The notes under the pieces were generated by a model. The model worked only from the letters and a program-made list of their open reading frames with translations. It was not told the origin of the DNA and did no database searches. Both the position numbers and the translations under genes were made by a program. From Ziziphus jujuba (Eukaryota; Streptophyta; Magnoliopsida; Rosales; Rhamnaceae), in assembly GCF_031755915.1 (NCBI RefSeq), contig NC_083389.1:18097001-18161000 (forward strand): DNA of 64,000 nucleotides, written 5' to 3'. Positions 11,857 to 23,513 of this stretch are shown here, piece by piece; the stretch's first letter is position 1, and every line of letters starts with the position of its first letter.

Positions 11857-12744
11857 TTGCAAGGTGGTATGAATATAATAAATGCTTCCTCAACCCAAAA
11901 CCCAATGGGAAGTATCATGCAGTTGGCAACAAAACAAACAGACGACACATCACAGGGCATGCTTGGACATGGAAATAACACTACAGGTTCAGTCCATGAA
12001 AATTTTATGTCAAAAAACACTTCAGCTGACTCACCTTTTGGTAGTCGTACAGAAAAGATTATCAACAGTTTTCTGCAGAATCCTGTTTTGAAAGGAGAGG
12101 AAAACGAGACAAATGAAGTGGTATGTCAAAGATGGAACATGTTTATTTGTCTATCTGTTTTGTTCTTTATCTCAGTTTTCCACTTTCTTTAAAAGGTTTT
12201 CCCTCAACATTATCTTTTGTAATCATGCTTTGTTGTCCATCACTCCAGAACCTTCTTCAGTCTAGAATTGCATTGCGCAATTTTATGGCATGTTTATTAG
12301 TTTGTATTCTTCATTTGCCAATAGTCTCTAGATAAACATTGCAAAGGGATTAATTCTTTTTAAAATGTTTAAGAAGCATCTGATACGAAAGATCAATTGT
12401 CTTTTAAATGTATTCAAGTTGCTGCAGCCTTACAAAGGAACAAGGAGGCATTTTTTAATTAGTTTCAACCACCAATTATTAAGTGCTTTGTTTGATTTTG
12501 ATTCCAAGAACAATCAATTTTCTAGAATTTAGAGTATTTTATTCATGTTTGCACTCTGCCCTGAGATTACATAATTTTGTATTTTAAGTATTTTAGTATC
12601 ATTTTCTTGTAAAATTATGTGATGTCTCTGAATGGTTTTGTGTGCTGGTTATATTTGTTCTCTAATGAAACATGAAATTCTAATTATTGAATTTTCTTTC
12701 GGTAGGCTGGGCGGTTGAGGTCAGAGAACAACTTGCTTCACATG
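11857..12744 (+). pseudogene. Captured gene fragment: two spliced exons of an unidentified plant gene
   Basis: An open stretch ends at 12120 with a donor (GAAGTG then GTATGTC). It encodes a polar segment containing INASSTQNPMGSIMQLATKQ, SPFGSRTEKIINSFLQNP and GEENETNEV. After an intron ending TTTCTTTCGGTAG, a 39-nt exon (12706-12744) reads AGRLRSENNLLHM in the same phase and is followed by another donor (GTAATT). Exon-like composition, phase agreement and splice sites together suggest a real gene fragment. It lies inside the Harbinger termini, opposite to the Myb/SANT ORF. I do not recognise the parent gene. Confidence 0.45.
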
Positions 12745-12837
12745 GTAATTTATGTTTTTGGTTCTGTTTCTCTTTTTTGTTTAGACAAGCATACATGAAT
12801 GATAAATGACTATTTTGAAAGCATTTAATGGTTAAGA

Positions 12838-13370
12838 AAAAAAAAAAAAACATTTGTACACCCACAATCAGAGAACGAAGAAGATTGAAAGATGGAGCAC
12901 CCAGAATCAGAGAACGAAGAAGAAGAAGAAGAAGCATAAGAATTTTTTTCTACACATTTGTACTCCCAGGTTGAAGAAGAAGAAGAAAAATAATGGCAAA
13001 AAAAAAAAAAAAAAAACAATGCCAGATCGAAGAGAAGAACGAAGAAGAAGACATTTTTTCCTCCACATTTGTACACCAGATCGAAAATAAAATTGCAAAA
13101 AAAAACAAATTGCCAGATCGAAGAACAAGACAAACGAAGAAAAATATGGCCCGAATGTGTATGGAAGTATGAATAACCAAGAAGAAGAAGAACAATGTAG
13201 ATGAAGAAGAAGAAGAACGAGAACAGAGAAGAAGAAAAAGAAAAAGTCTTTTCTGGCAGATCAAAAAAGAGAAATATGGGCAGATCTAATAAAAAAAAAA
13301 AAAATAAACTGAAACATGAAGAAGAAGAAGCAGACAAACAATGAGAAGAGAAAGAAGAAGGCAAACTCAC
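12838..13370 (+). repeat. Degenerate (GAA)n-rich purine tract
   Basis: The plus strand is a degenerate run of GAA/GAAGAA and poly-A with several diverged copies of a CACATTTGTACAC-like motif (about 12850, 12950 and 13060). It makes long Phe/Ser-rich open frames on the minus strand that are compositional artefacts. It lies near the right end of the Harbinger element. Confidence 0.8.
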
Positions 13371-13616
13371 ATATTCAGAGCTTGATCTGGGCAGAGGCAC
13401 GCTTGATCTGGGCAGAGGCACTCGAGAGACACCAGCAACGCCTTCGATCAGCTCCGGACAGAAATTTGACCCAGGGGGAAGGACGGGTCAGCTTAATCCT
13501 CCTCTCGGGGGATTATTTTACTGTAGCGGTTAACTTATCCGCTTCTTCGTTTGTTCCTTTCAAACACCGGATTGGGACACAATCCTGTCCAATCCGGTGA
13601 AACAAACAGGCCCTAA

Positions 13617-15403
13617 TGGTTCACAATTCTGTACCACCTAGACTAAAAATACTCACCAGAAGACTCATTATTTACATTACCCAAAAAAAAAAAAAGATAA
13701 AATTAACCTATACCTGTAATTTTATGAGTATATAATAAATATAAGAATTCATTTGTAAATATCAAATATATATATATATATATATGCACATAAAATTGTG
13801 TGTATAAGCATATATGCTAACTAATATAAAATATATATATATATACACAGTAATGCTCATGTCCGCGCTCTTCATCATGATTGCATATAAATTATAATTG
13901 ATCAAACTCTCAGCATAGATTATATGTCCTTCAACATAAATTGGGCAACCTTATTCATATTAACAAAACTACATATTTATATATATAAACACATTTAACA
14001 TATATGTATACATATATAGTAATAATAATAATTATAATAATAATGATAACATGATAAGCATTAGGGATAATATTCTACTACATAGAATTTTAAGACAATG
14101 TTTAGTTTACATGACGGGTACAAGAATTAAGACAATGTTTAGTTTATATGATGGGTACAAGAATAGCTATTTATAAAAATAAAAATAAAAAAGCTATGAA
14201 ATGAAATTATCATTAGTTGTTGGTTAAAGAAATGATATGGTAAAAAATGACTATGGAAGACAATATCTATAACTATTAGATTTGTAAAATTTTTATAACC
14301 TAATTGCTATTGATGATTGTCCTTTACAATAAATAAATAATAAATATATATAATAATAACGAAGAAATATGTTTTTAATGTGAAAAATGAAGAAATTGTC
14401 CATGTTCCATGTCCACTTGGCCCCTTTAGGAATGGCAGAGGTCAGTACAAATAGTCCAATCAATGGGCTTTTGACACGGAAAATAAAAAGCCTACCATGT
14501 CAATTAAAAATAAAATAAATTAAAAAATTACGGTAGGTACCTTCTATTTGCTCTCAATCGATAGTCGACTTGACTGAGAAATAAGGGCTATTTCAATCAT
14601 ATGGTGAATGGCCAATTCAACTACCGTCACTTTCCCTTTTCCTAAGGTGTGGACATCTCTGCAATTAGAGGTTTTCGTGCATTGGATTAGGGTAGATTTG
14701 TTTGAATGGTGATTGAGTGAGTGAATAAAAAATATTTGATAAAGATGATGAAAAACAATGAAGCAAAAGGGTGGTATTCAAAGCACAGGGGGATAGATTT
14801 GGGAGAGTAAGAGATATTTAATGTTGAGGTATTCAAGGCAAAAATAAATGAATAAGAAAAAAAAAGGAAAAAATTTGATAGATCCTGTGGAGACCAAAGT
14901 TGGAAAAGTTGAGAAGGAGTTTAATATGAGGTGTGTAAAATAAGTTTTGAAATTTGATGGAACAATGTCAGTGTTTAACTTGGCAACAATACTAAAGTAA
15001 TAAAATATTTACAAAATTTATATACAATATTATTAATTAATATTTTATATAATTTAAATATAAATAAATAAATAATTTAATATTATCATATTATTTGTAA
15101 TAAATAATAAATTTAATAAATATTTTGATAATTTTAATATTATTGTTAACTTAGAAAGGTTCTAAGGAGTTATGATGGATCTTGGGATTATGTATCAACA
15201 TTTAAATAGAAAGAAAAGAGATGGGTGGCCAGCAATAGAATTTATGGGTAAATAAAGGGTATTCGGTTGGGTCGAATATGGACGAGTTTTAGAGACACAC
15301 TCAAGAGCCGATTGAAATTGGTCAGGTTGGGTAAAGCCATTCAAAAACAAGAAGCTTCCAAGCCCATTGTTTGTTGTAGGGGTCCAACCATCTTATATTA
15401 GTG
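13617..15403. other. AT-rich intergenic DNA with a small tandem duplication
   Basis: No gene was recognised. A unit beginning AGACAATGTTTAGTTTA is duplicated in tandem at about 14092-14164. (TA)n tracts lie at about 13768-13786 and 13831-13848. The remainder is AT-rich. Confidence 0.6.
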
Positions 15404-15421
15404 GTTTTCTAACAACTAGCT

Positions 15422-16084
15422 TTCTTTTTTTTTTTTTTTAGCTAAGAAAAAAAGGATGTTATATTAACTAAAAGAAGACAAACATACACACAAAGAGGCA
15501 CGTTGCCCATGAGTCAGGTTGTGGTGATGGTACCACAATCCTAAAACATAATTTCTACAAACTTGTTTGAATTCAGCAAAGTAAAGATTAAGCCACAATT
15601 ATCATTAGTTACACCCTAATGCGCAGTAAGGTGTGCTAACTGATTACAATTCCTTAAGGCCCAAACAAAATAAATAGACTTAAACCTAGGACACAAATCC
15701 AAGATTTTTCTAATAAAATCAATATTAGACCAGTGAACATAGCACTTATCGGGATTGTTAAGGCTTTGTACAATGGCTTTCGCATCGCTCTCATAGCAAA
15801 GGCAGGAATGGCCATCTTCAATAGCGAGATAAACTGTTTTAAGGATTGCAGCTTCCTCGCCTGCCTCAGGGATGTTGACATTCTTCCTCGCCACTTTGAC
15901 TTTCAAGACTCTTCCATAGTGATTCCTTACAAACATCCCGAGCCTTGCAAATGCTTTCCTGATTGAAGAATCCGTGTTAATCTTAATCATTCTATTTGGA
16001 GGAGGGGACTGCGAATTTACTGTGGCCTGGATGGGAGTGAGGTGGGTGCTATTGTTGGACGATGAGCTTGAAAACTCTTTAAAT
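15422..16084 (-). mobile_element. 5'-truncated LINE (RNase H-like 3' end) with 18-bp target duplication
   Basis: GTTTTCTAACAACTAGCT occurs at 15404-15421 and again at 16085-16102, exactly flanking the insert. The poly-A tail appears as a T run just inside the left end. Only the 3' part of a non-LTR retrotransposon was inserted. Confidence 0.9.
15616..15993 (-). pseudogene. LINE RNase H-like (RVT_3) domain, fragment
   Basis: The frame encodes IKINTDSSIRKAFARLGMFV, then NHYGRV, EAGEEAAILKTVYLAIEDG, CYESDAKAIVQSLNN, and ends FVWALRNCNQLAHLTAH. These match the order of motifs in the RNase H-like domain at the end of plant LINE ORF2: first Asp in INTD, Glu in EAGEEAA, Asp in ESDA, and N..AH at the end. 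The domain is nearly intact but cut off from the rest of ORF2. Confidence 0.8.
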
Positions 16085-16102
16085 GTTTTCTAACAACTAG
16101 CT

Positions 16103-16955
16103 AGTAGTAAACTGAAACCCCTCCTTAAATAAATATATTTCCTTTGCCTTATCTTTGGGTTCAATTAGGTATTGCAACATGATAAATGGGAGCTGAGATG
16201 GCCTCCTTTATACCACATCCTGCCTTCTAGAAGTATTTTCATATTTGCTTCGAATTTCAATTGTCTTTTAATTCGAGCGAGGAAAAGATTCTTTGATAGG
16301 GAAACAGATTGGGATAGGGATTTCCGTTTCTCCACTATTAAAATAATAATAACAATAATAACAGTAATAAATATTTTTAATAAAAAAATATAAATATTTT
16401 TAAAAATATATACATTTATAAAATTTATTCTCAATTATTATTATAATTATAGTTAAATGTAAAAAATAAATAAAATATATTTTATAAATAATATATATAG
16501 GATCGATATGGGGCAAAGAATACAATCCCCATATTCGCTTCGATCCCATTTTCAATATGGATATTTGCTCTGTTTCTATTTTGATTTCCCATTTAATAGA
16601 AAATTCCCTGTTTTGTTAAAAGGCAGATCCTAGAGAATACCAGAAAAGGCATTGTAAATTGCCACTCTAGGTTTGATACTGATGCTTAATGCTTTTTTTT
16701 TTTTTTTCCACAGTATGTTCCAAATACTCATTGAAGAACACCTTTGCCAAGGATTTATCAACATCAACCTTCATATTTTAGATGGGAGAACTTGGCCCAC
16801 TATTTTGAAGTCGAGACCAAAATAAAGAATCTATGTTGATTAGCAGAAAAACAATAATCTAAAAGTGGATGATGTCATTGTCTTTGAATTGGTGAATGGG
16901 AATCCATGTTCTTTTCAAGTTAGAATATATTAGTTCCTAGTGAATTAAGCAGGGT
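16103..16955. other. AT-rich intergenic DNA between two LINE insertions
   Basis: No coding feature was recognised. The segment was continuous with the sequence after 23514 before the large LINE inserted. T runs lie at about 16694-16707. Confidence 0.5.
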
Positions 16956-17323
16956 CTTTATCTACTATTTTTTTTTTTTTATTTGAGGGCTGAATAACGT
17001 GTTTCATAACCAAAAACCCAAAGGCTGGCAAAAAGCTTTAGGCCAAAGCTTATAAAAGCGAGGTGGTCTCATAGCCACTCTCCTGGGAAACAAAAGAAGA
17101 GAAAATACTAGGTAAGGTATTAAGGGATAAGGTGCCTGTGATATCATTTTTTAGACACGAGTTACATACAAAATAGGCTAGAAAATTTGACTTCCTAGGG
17201 GATAAGATGAACAACACTTGAAAAAAACTTTTTAGTTGAAAGATGTCTTTGATTTTTTCTTTTGCTGACCACTGTTTGGTTTGAAAATTTGAATTGTTTA
17301 AGTTGAGGATGACGTTTCAGACG

Positions 17324-18469
17324 TCTGATTCGCACAAAATTCTAGACCAACCTTCCTCTCTAGTCAAAGTCACGCCTTGGAATATCCTAAAAGCTTCATC
17401 AACTTATGGGTTATCCGATTCAAAATGGGTAACCATGACTTTTTGCATTTCACCCTGGTGGTCTCCAGCAACGATACCTACCATGCTAACTCCATTTTTA
17501 ATTGCTGCATTAGTGTTAATTTTAATGTAATGCAGTTTGCACCACATCACTTTGCTGGGAGGGGAGATTGAACCTTCAAGACAATTCTTAACAATAATTA
17601 CTTTAGTAGCCTCCTCATATCTAAATTTCAGCTGGACCTTTGTGCTTTCTAAGGAGAAAGTCTTGTTTTCCATTATAGTACTATTTTTTATTTCCATAAT
17701 TGGTCCAAAATGATAGAGGCATACAAGAAAAAGTCATTTTTTATCATTAAAGTAAACCGGTAGATCTCCAGCAGGGTTAGATAGTATGTGTAGCTTCTCT
17801 TCTAATAAAAGTTCAACAAAAGCTGCTCATTTAATACTCCATGGCATAGTGAACTAGATTGTTTTGGCTACTTGATAATGAAAAAACAAGTGGCTTTCTG
17901 ATTCGCACAAAATTCTAGACCAACCCTCCTCTCTAGTCAAAGTCAAGCTTTGGAATATCCTAAAAGCTTCATCAACTTATGGGTTATCATATTCAAAATG
18001 GGTAGCCATGACTTTTTGCATTTCACCATGGTGGTCTCTAGCAACGATACCTACCATGCTAACTCCATTTTTAATTGCTACATTAGTGTTAATTTTAATA
18101 TAATGTAGTGGTGGTTTGCATCACGTCACTTTGCTGGGAGGGGAGATCGAACCTTCAAGGCAATTCTTAACAATAATTACTTTAGTAGCCTCCTCATATC
18201 TAAACTTCAGCTGGGCCCTTGTGCTTTCTAAGGAGAAAGTCTTGTTTTCCATTATAGTACTATTTTTTATTTCCATAATTGGTCAAGAATGATAGAGGCA
18301 TACAAGAAAAAGTCATTTTTATCATTAGAGTAAACCGGTAGATCTCCAACAGGGTTAGACAGTATATGTAGCTTCTCTTCTAATAAAAGTTCAATAAAGG
18401 CTGCACATTTAATGCTCCATGGCATAGTGAATCAGATTGTTTTGGCTACTTGATAATGAAAAAACAAGT
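17324..18469. repeat. 573-bp tandem duplication in the LINE 3' region
   Basis: TCTGATTCGCACAAAATTCT at 17324 recurs at 17897, and the copies run in parallel to about 18469 with scattered substitutions and a few short indels. Each copy carries a piece of the RNase H-like domain (minus strand YIKINTNAAIKNGVS) plus the linker before it. The duplication arose inside the element, before or after insertion. Confidence 0.9.
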
Positions 18470-21400
18470 GGTTTTCAGATTCAAGAATGCCATAACCATG
18501 AATATAGTCTTTTGGTTCAATAGCTATGCTGTAAGAGAAGGGGTTAGAAGTAGTTGGAAGTCCATAATTAGCTAATTTCCATAAGAAGAATTTGAGCCTT
18601 TCATGAATTTTCGAGATCCATAGGTATTTTCACCATGCAGATACCGGATAGTTATCCTCAAATTCCAGTTTGTAAGCTGATTTGACAGTAAAACAGCCGT
18701 TGAAATTTCCTTTCCATATTAACTTGTCTTCCAAATTTTGGTTTTGGTTTGTGTATGGAATCTTGTAGATGTTCTCAACAGTGCTTCTATTAAACAAATT
18801 GTGCAGCTTCTCCAAATTCCAATTGCCATCCGAGAGCCTAAGGGAATTTACCATTCCACATTTAAGGCTAACTTCATCAGAACTGGGGGTTGGTTCAAAG
18901 TTTGGGTTATTGGGGATCCAAAGTCTTCCAAGATGTTTATATTATTCCCTTGACCAACTCTGTAGCATAGTCCATTTAAGATTAGCTTCGTAGATAGGAG
19001 AATGCTATTCTAGGACCATGAATTGTGTTTCTTCTTAAGGCACCTCATGAATGAACTACTGGCATAATATTTAGATTTTAACACTTTAACCCACAGTTTG
19101 TCGGCTTCTGTAGCTAATGACCAACCCAATTTGGTCAAGATAGCTAAGTTCATATCATTTAGCCTTCTCAGACCAAGATCTCTATAAAATAATGGCCTGC
19201 ACAACTTCGACCAAGAGATCGAGGTGAAACTCTTGCCAGATAGCCCTCTTCTCCACAAGAACCTATTAGCCATTCTTTCGATGTCTCGACACCAATTCGT
19301 CAAGAATTTATAGGCTATCATGACATAAAATGGAGTGGCACTTATGACAGACTTAATATGTGTGAATTTATTTGCTTGAGAAAGAATTTTAGCTTTCCAT
19401 CCTTGGAGTTTGGCTTCCACCTTTCTCTTTAATTCCTCATAGGCCTTAGAGTAATTTCTATCAATGAATATTGGGTTTCCAAGATACTTTGAATCTTTTG
19501 AAAGCTTATCCATTCCAATGATCTTTTTTATATTAGCCTTGATCTTGCTCTGAGTGTTTTTAGAGAAAAAGTAGCCAGATTAGAAAAGTTAAACCTTCTG
19601 TCCCATCTAGCTGTAGTACATATTAAAACAATTGTTCACTTCTCGTACCTCATCAAGGTTAGCCCTGCAAAAAAGTAAAATATCATCTACAAAAAACAGG
19701 TGGGATATCGCTTGGCTAGATTGGCTAATCTTAATTCCGTGAATTTTTCCTTCTCCTTTCAGTTTAAGTATTTTGAATAGCAATTCAGAGTAAAGGATGA
19801 ATAGGAAGGGGGAAAGACTCTCTCCCCTTGTCTGATGCTCTTTTCCATGTTCACCTTGTTGAAAACACTAATATTGAGTAATAATTCCACTGAATCAATT
19901 GATATACATCTTAGCACCAAATCAATAAGCTTGCTTGAAAACCCAAACTTGGATAAAATTCTTGTTAGAACACCCCAATCGACCCGATCATATGCTTTCA
20001 TCATATCAATTTTAACTCCCACCAGGCCATTACCACTTCTTTTTCTTCTTCATTGAATGAATAATCTCATTGGCTAGTATAAGGTTTTTACCGATATCTA
20101 CCAGGGATAAAGGTAGTTTGGTAAAGGGAGATGATTTTATCTAAAATGGGCCTAATCTGATTTATTAGTAGCTTGGATAAGATCTTGTACACTGTATTAA
20201 AAAGTCTTATCAGTATGAGATGATTAAAAGTTAAGACTTGATTGGTCTTAGGAATAAGCACAAGGTAAGTTCTATTAATAGCTGGTGGAAAGATAGCGGA
20301 TCTAAAGGCATTTCAAATCATGGTAGTTACGTCATCCCCTATCATACTCTAATAATTTTGGAAGAAAAGAGCAGGTATCCCATCAGATCCAGGAGCTTTA
20401 ATGGGATGCATGCTCTTGACTATTCTTAATATTTCTTTTGTTAAAGGAATAGCTTCGAGTAAAACATTATCAACTTCAGTGACACCTCCCTAAGTATAGT
20501 CTTCTAAACAATTGCAAAACACCGTAGATTCCGCTTGGAACAACTTAGAGAATTTCTTTGTTAGATAGTTTCCAATATCTATTCTAGACCCAAGCCAATC
20601 CCCATTATCATCTTTTAAGGCAGCTAAAAAATTCTACCTCCTATTAGCAACCTTAGAAGTATGGAAGAATTTAGAGTTGCGGTCCCTAGCTTTTAGCCAA
20701 AGTTCTCTAGATTTTTGTCTCCATACTTACTCTAGCTTTAGCCTTCATTCATCAATGTCAGATTGAATTGCCTATTGTAACTTTAAATTCTCCTCAATGG
20801 GGGGACAGTTATAAACCTGGGAAAGTTGAACTTCAAGGGCCTTGATTTTGTTCTCACAAAATCCGAAGTTTCTCGGTTCAATTAGTCGAGTACTTTAGCT
20901 GTGTTAGAGATTTTGGTACAAAAAGAGACCCTTATCCGACTTGTCAATATGCAATTCTATGCCTCTCTGATGACCCTCTCACAAGAGGAATCACGGGTCT
21001 AGACCTCCAAGAAGCGAAAAGGTCTAGAGGTGAAAGGGTGGTCTTGCTTCAGGGATAATTGAATTGGGATATGATTTGAGCTAGCAGGAGGGAGGTGAAA
21101 AACCCCAGCTTGATGGAAAATGATCTGCCAGTTTGGACTTGCTACCACTCTATCAATACGTTCTCTAATGTTTGCTTTACCCTATCTTCTATTGCACTAG
21201 GTGTAGATTGTACCACTGAAACTAAGGTTTAGGGCCCTCAATTCAGAAATGAAATTCTTCAAAAAGTGATTTGATTTGCTTGTCACTTTTCTCCCTCCAA
21301 ACTTTTCTTCTTGGCATGTGACATCATTGAAGTCTCCCATGCACAACCAAATGTCACTACCAGAACAAACTACCTCAACTAATTCTGTCCAAAAATTCCT

Positions 21401-21742
21401 TCTTAGAGCTTTCTCTGCTGGGTAATAGCGAAACCAGGAGCTACGCTCTAACCCATTCGGGAGAATTATGCAAACTCCAATAATCTATTTTGACTTATGA
21501 ATGACTGACCAACCTAATATAGATTTTCAAAACAGTGCTAAACCACCTGCTTTTTGTTCAGCTTCAACAGCTATGCTATTATCCAAATGTAGCCCTCTTG
21601 CATTTTTTGACATTCTGACTTCATCCGCTTTGGTTTCAATGAGAAAAAGACAAAGTGGGGAAGATTTATTAATGAGGCTCTTTAGACCATGCACTGCCGA
21701 GGCTCTTCCAAGACCACGGTAGTTCCATGAAAGAATATTCAT
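17404..21742 (-). pseudogene. LINE ORF2: endonuclease, reverse transcriptase, zf-RVT, RNase H-like (decayed)
   Basis: ORF2 starts at ATG 21742 with MNILSWNYRGLGR, the usual start of the endonuclease domain. Reverse transcriptase motifs follow: GVKIDMMKAYDRVDW (near 20000), then FFVDDILLF (near 19690, the FVDD catalytic box, still present). Next comes LGNPIFIDRN...KLQGWKAKILSQ (19513-19010), then a zf-RVT segment with LIWKGNFNGCFTVKSAY (about 18700), and RNase H-like sequence in both copies of the 573-bp repeat. Multiple in-frame stops break the frame, so no functional protein is made. Confidence 0.85.
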
Positions 21743-22299
21743 GGTGATGTGGGGGGCATGATGAGGTGTGCCTGCTTGGCCTAAGATTTTCCAAACCTGA
21801 AGCCTTTTCCTCGATATCAAGCTTCTCTGTCATACAGTCTCGGTTCTTTATCTCCTTCGCTAGATCCTTGATTTTTATTTTTGAGGGTGATAGTTTTGAT
21901 TCGACCTCAGTAAGATTATCTATATTTTAAGAAAAAAAAGGTTCTTAGCCATCCCAGAAGATTCACAAGCATCCCTAATAACTATACTGGGTTTTCTTTT
22001 TAGAATTAGGGCCTTTGTGGGGGATCTGCGGGGCTTCTCTGTTCTTTTTGCCTGTTGATTTTTCATCCTTAGCCATATCACTTAGGAATGTAGGCTTAAT
22101 TGTAAAATGTCTCAATCCATCTAATATTAGGCTTTGGATCTTTGGCTGGATCCTAAGGGTTTGCTCTTTCTTCATTGGAAGCCACAGTAAATTTAGGAGG
22201 ACTTGAACCCCCTTTTTTCCCAAATTCAAAAACCTTATCTGTATTTTTTGATTAAGGAGTAACATCATAGCTTATAGGTTGTGCACTTAGGTCTTGTGA

Positions 22300-23351
22300 A
22301 TTGTCCCTGTGTCCTTCTCTTGTAAGGTCCTACTTGCTGCCGTTTCTTGAGTCCTATAGTACCTAGTGATCCTCACCTAGGTTCGACCTCGACTGAGTTG
22401 ACTCTCCATTCTCCCTAGACTCCAACTCCGATTCTTACCTGTCGTTACCTCTGGCTTTCACATGAGCATCTTCATTCTTGGTGTCAAGATTTATGTCTCT
22501 TGAGAATGTATCGAAGATCTCCATCTAGGTATTTTGAACCTTTTTAGTGTGTTACCTTCTTTTACCACCATGTAGGCGTCTACTTCAGCCCAAATTGAAA
22601 GACTGAATTGTTCCCCTTCATGAGTATTAGTTTTGACTGAGAAGTTTTTACAATAATTTTTGCCATGTCCTACTCTTCCACACACATAACAGAATTCCAC
22701 CATCCGTTCATAAGCGAATTGAACCCAGGTACCTCCTTTACCAAATTTATGAAAAAAGCCTCTTGGGACGGGCTTAGAGATTTTATACCTTGACTTGAAC
22801 TCACATGTATTTCATTCCAACGATGTTAGTTCTGGAGGTGGACTCGCATTGCGGCACTTCTTGAAAGAGACCCCCAATCTTCAAGACATTAGTTCTAGTC
22901 ATGAATTGAAGGGGAAGTCCATGTATTTGGACTTAGAAGTTAGCAAAATTGAAATTCAGGTCTTCAAAGGAGAGCTTAGCAAAATTGAAATTCAAGTCTT
23001 CAAAGGAGAGTTTAGGGTTCCATTCTCTCAAAACAAGATGTGTCCATTTATGGACCAAGGTCTTTTCCTCCAAATTTTGTTTCTATCGACCATCATCTTG
23101 AAACAAAAGAGGAAAATATTTGCGACCATTGTCTCCACCCACACCGGATTATTGGTAAACCAAACTCAGCAAATGATTGATTGAACCATGTTTTCCTTGA
23201 TGTGTTTATTGGACATCACCTTTCCCAGTAGTCTTAGTTAGGAAAGATGAATCGCACTCTATTCATTTGCCACTAGCTCAAGTTGTGGGGCTTCATAAAT
23301 CTCAGAAATCTTATGGCTTTCCTCAATTCTGGATCTAGATGAACAGCTCAT
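22300..23351 (-). pseudogene. LINE ORF1 with DUF4283-like region and CCHC zinc knuckle (decayed)
   Basis: ORF1 probably starts at ATG 23351 (MSCSSRSRIEESHKISEIYE). It continues through a degenerate DUF4283-like region and reaches a zinc knuckle CYVCGRVGHGKNYC near 22690-22650. ORF1 proteins bind the element RNA. Stops interrupt the frame several times. A 36-bp tandem repeat (AGCAAAATTGAAATTCA..., about 22958-23029) lies within it. Confidence 0.75.
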
Positions 23352-23513
23352 TTTCAACACAATGAGGTATAGTCTTGGTTATTATAAACCCACTTACAGA
23401 AACACTGAGTCAGCGCTTAAAAATTTGAAAGCGCGTAATAGAAAACAATTTCCTGATGTGTAATCTCCACGCATTGAGATAGTTTTCTATCATATGGGTT
23501 CCTTTATCTACTA

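Larger units (their letters stand above)
9204..13613. mobile_element. PIF/Harbinger-type DNA transposon, 4.4 kb, with TAA target duplication
   Basis: The left end GGGGGCGTTTGGTACGCCGG and the right end, read inward as GGGCCTGTTTGTTTCACCGG, are imperfect terminal inverted repeats. Both are flanked by TAA (9201-9203 and 13614-13616), the 3-bp target site typical of the superfamily. The left subterminal part repeats ATCGGACAGG-like units. Inside, on the minus strand, are a Myb/SANT ORF (the usual accessory protein of these elements) and a viroplasmin-like ORF; on the plus strand there are spliced, gene-like exons. I found no DDE transposase, so the element is probably non-autonomous. Confidence 0.8.
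16968..23501 (-). mobile_element. Near-full-length LINE (L1-type), 6.5 kb, with 12-bp target duplication
   Basis: CTTTATCTACTA occurs at 16956-16967 and 23502-23513, flanking the element. The poly-A tail is the T run just inside the left side, so the element reads right to left. In order it holds ORF1 with a CCHC zinc knuckle, then ORF2 with endonuclease, reverse transcriptase, zf-RVT and an RNase H-like domain. Many stops and frameshifts show it is dead. The 3' end contains a 573-bp tandem duplication. Confidence 0.9.

Noticed and set aside
12825..13421. 198-codon minus-strand open frame rich in Phe and Ser
   Set aside because: It is the complement of a degenerate GAA/poly-A tract; composition fully explains the open frame and no domain is visible.
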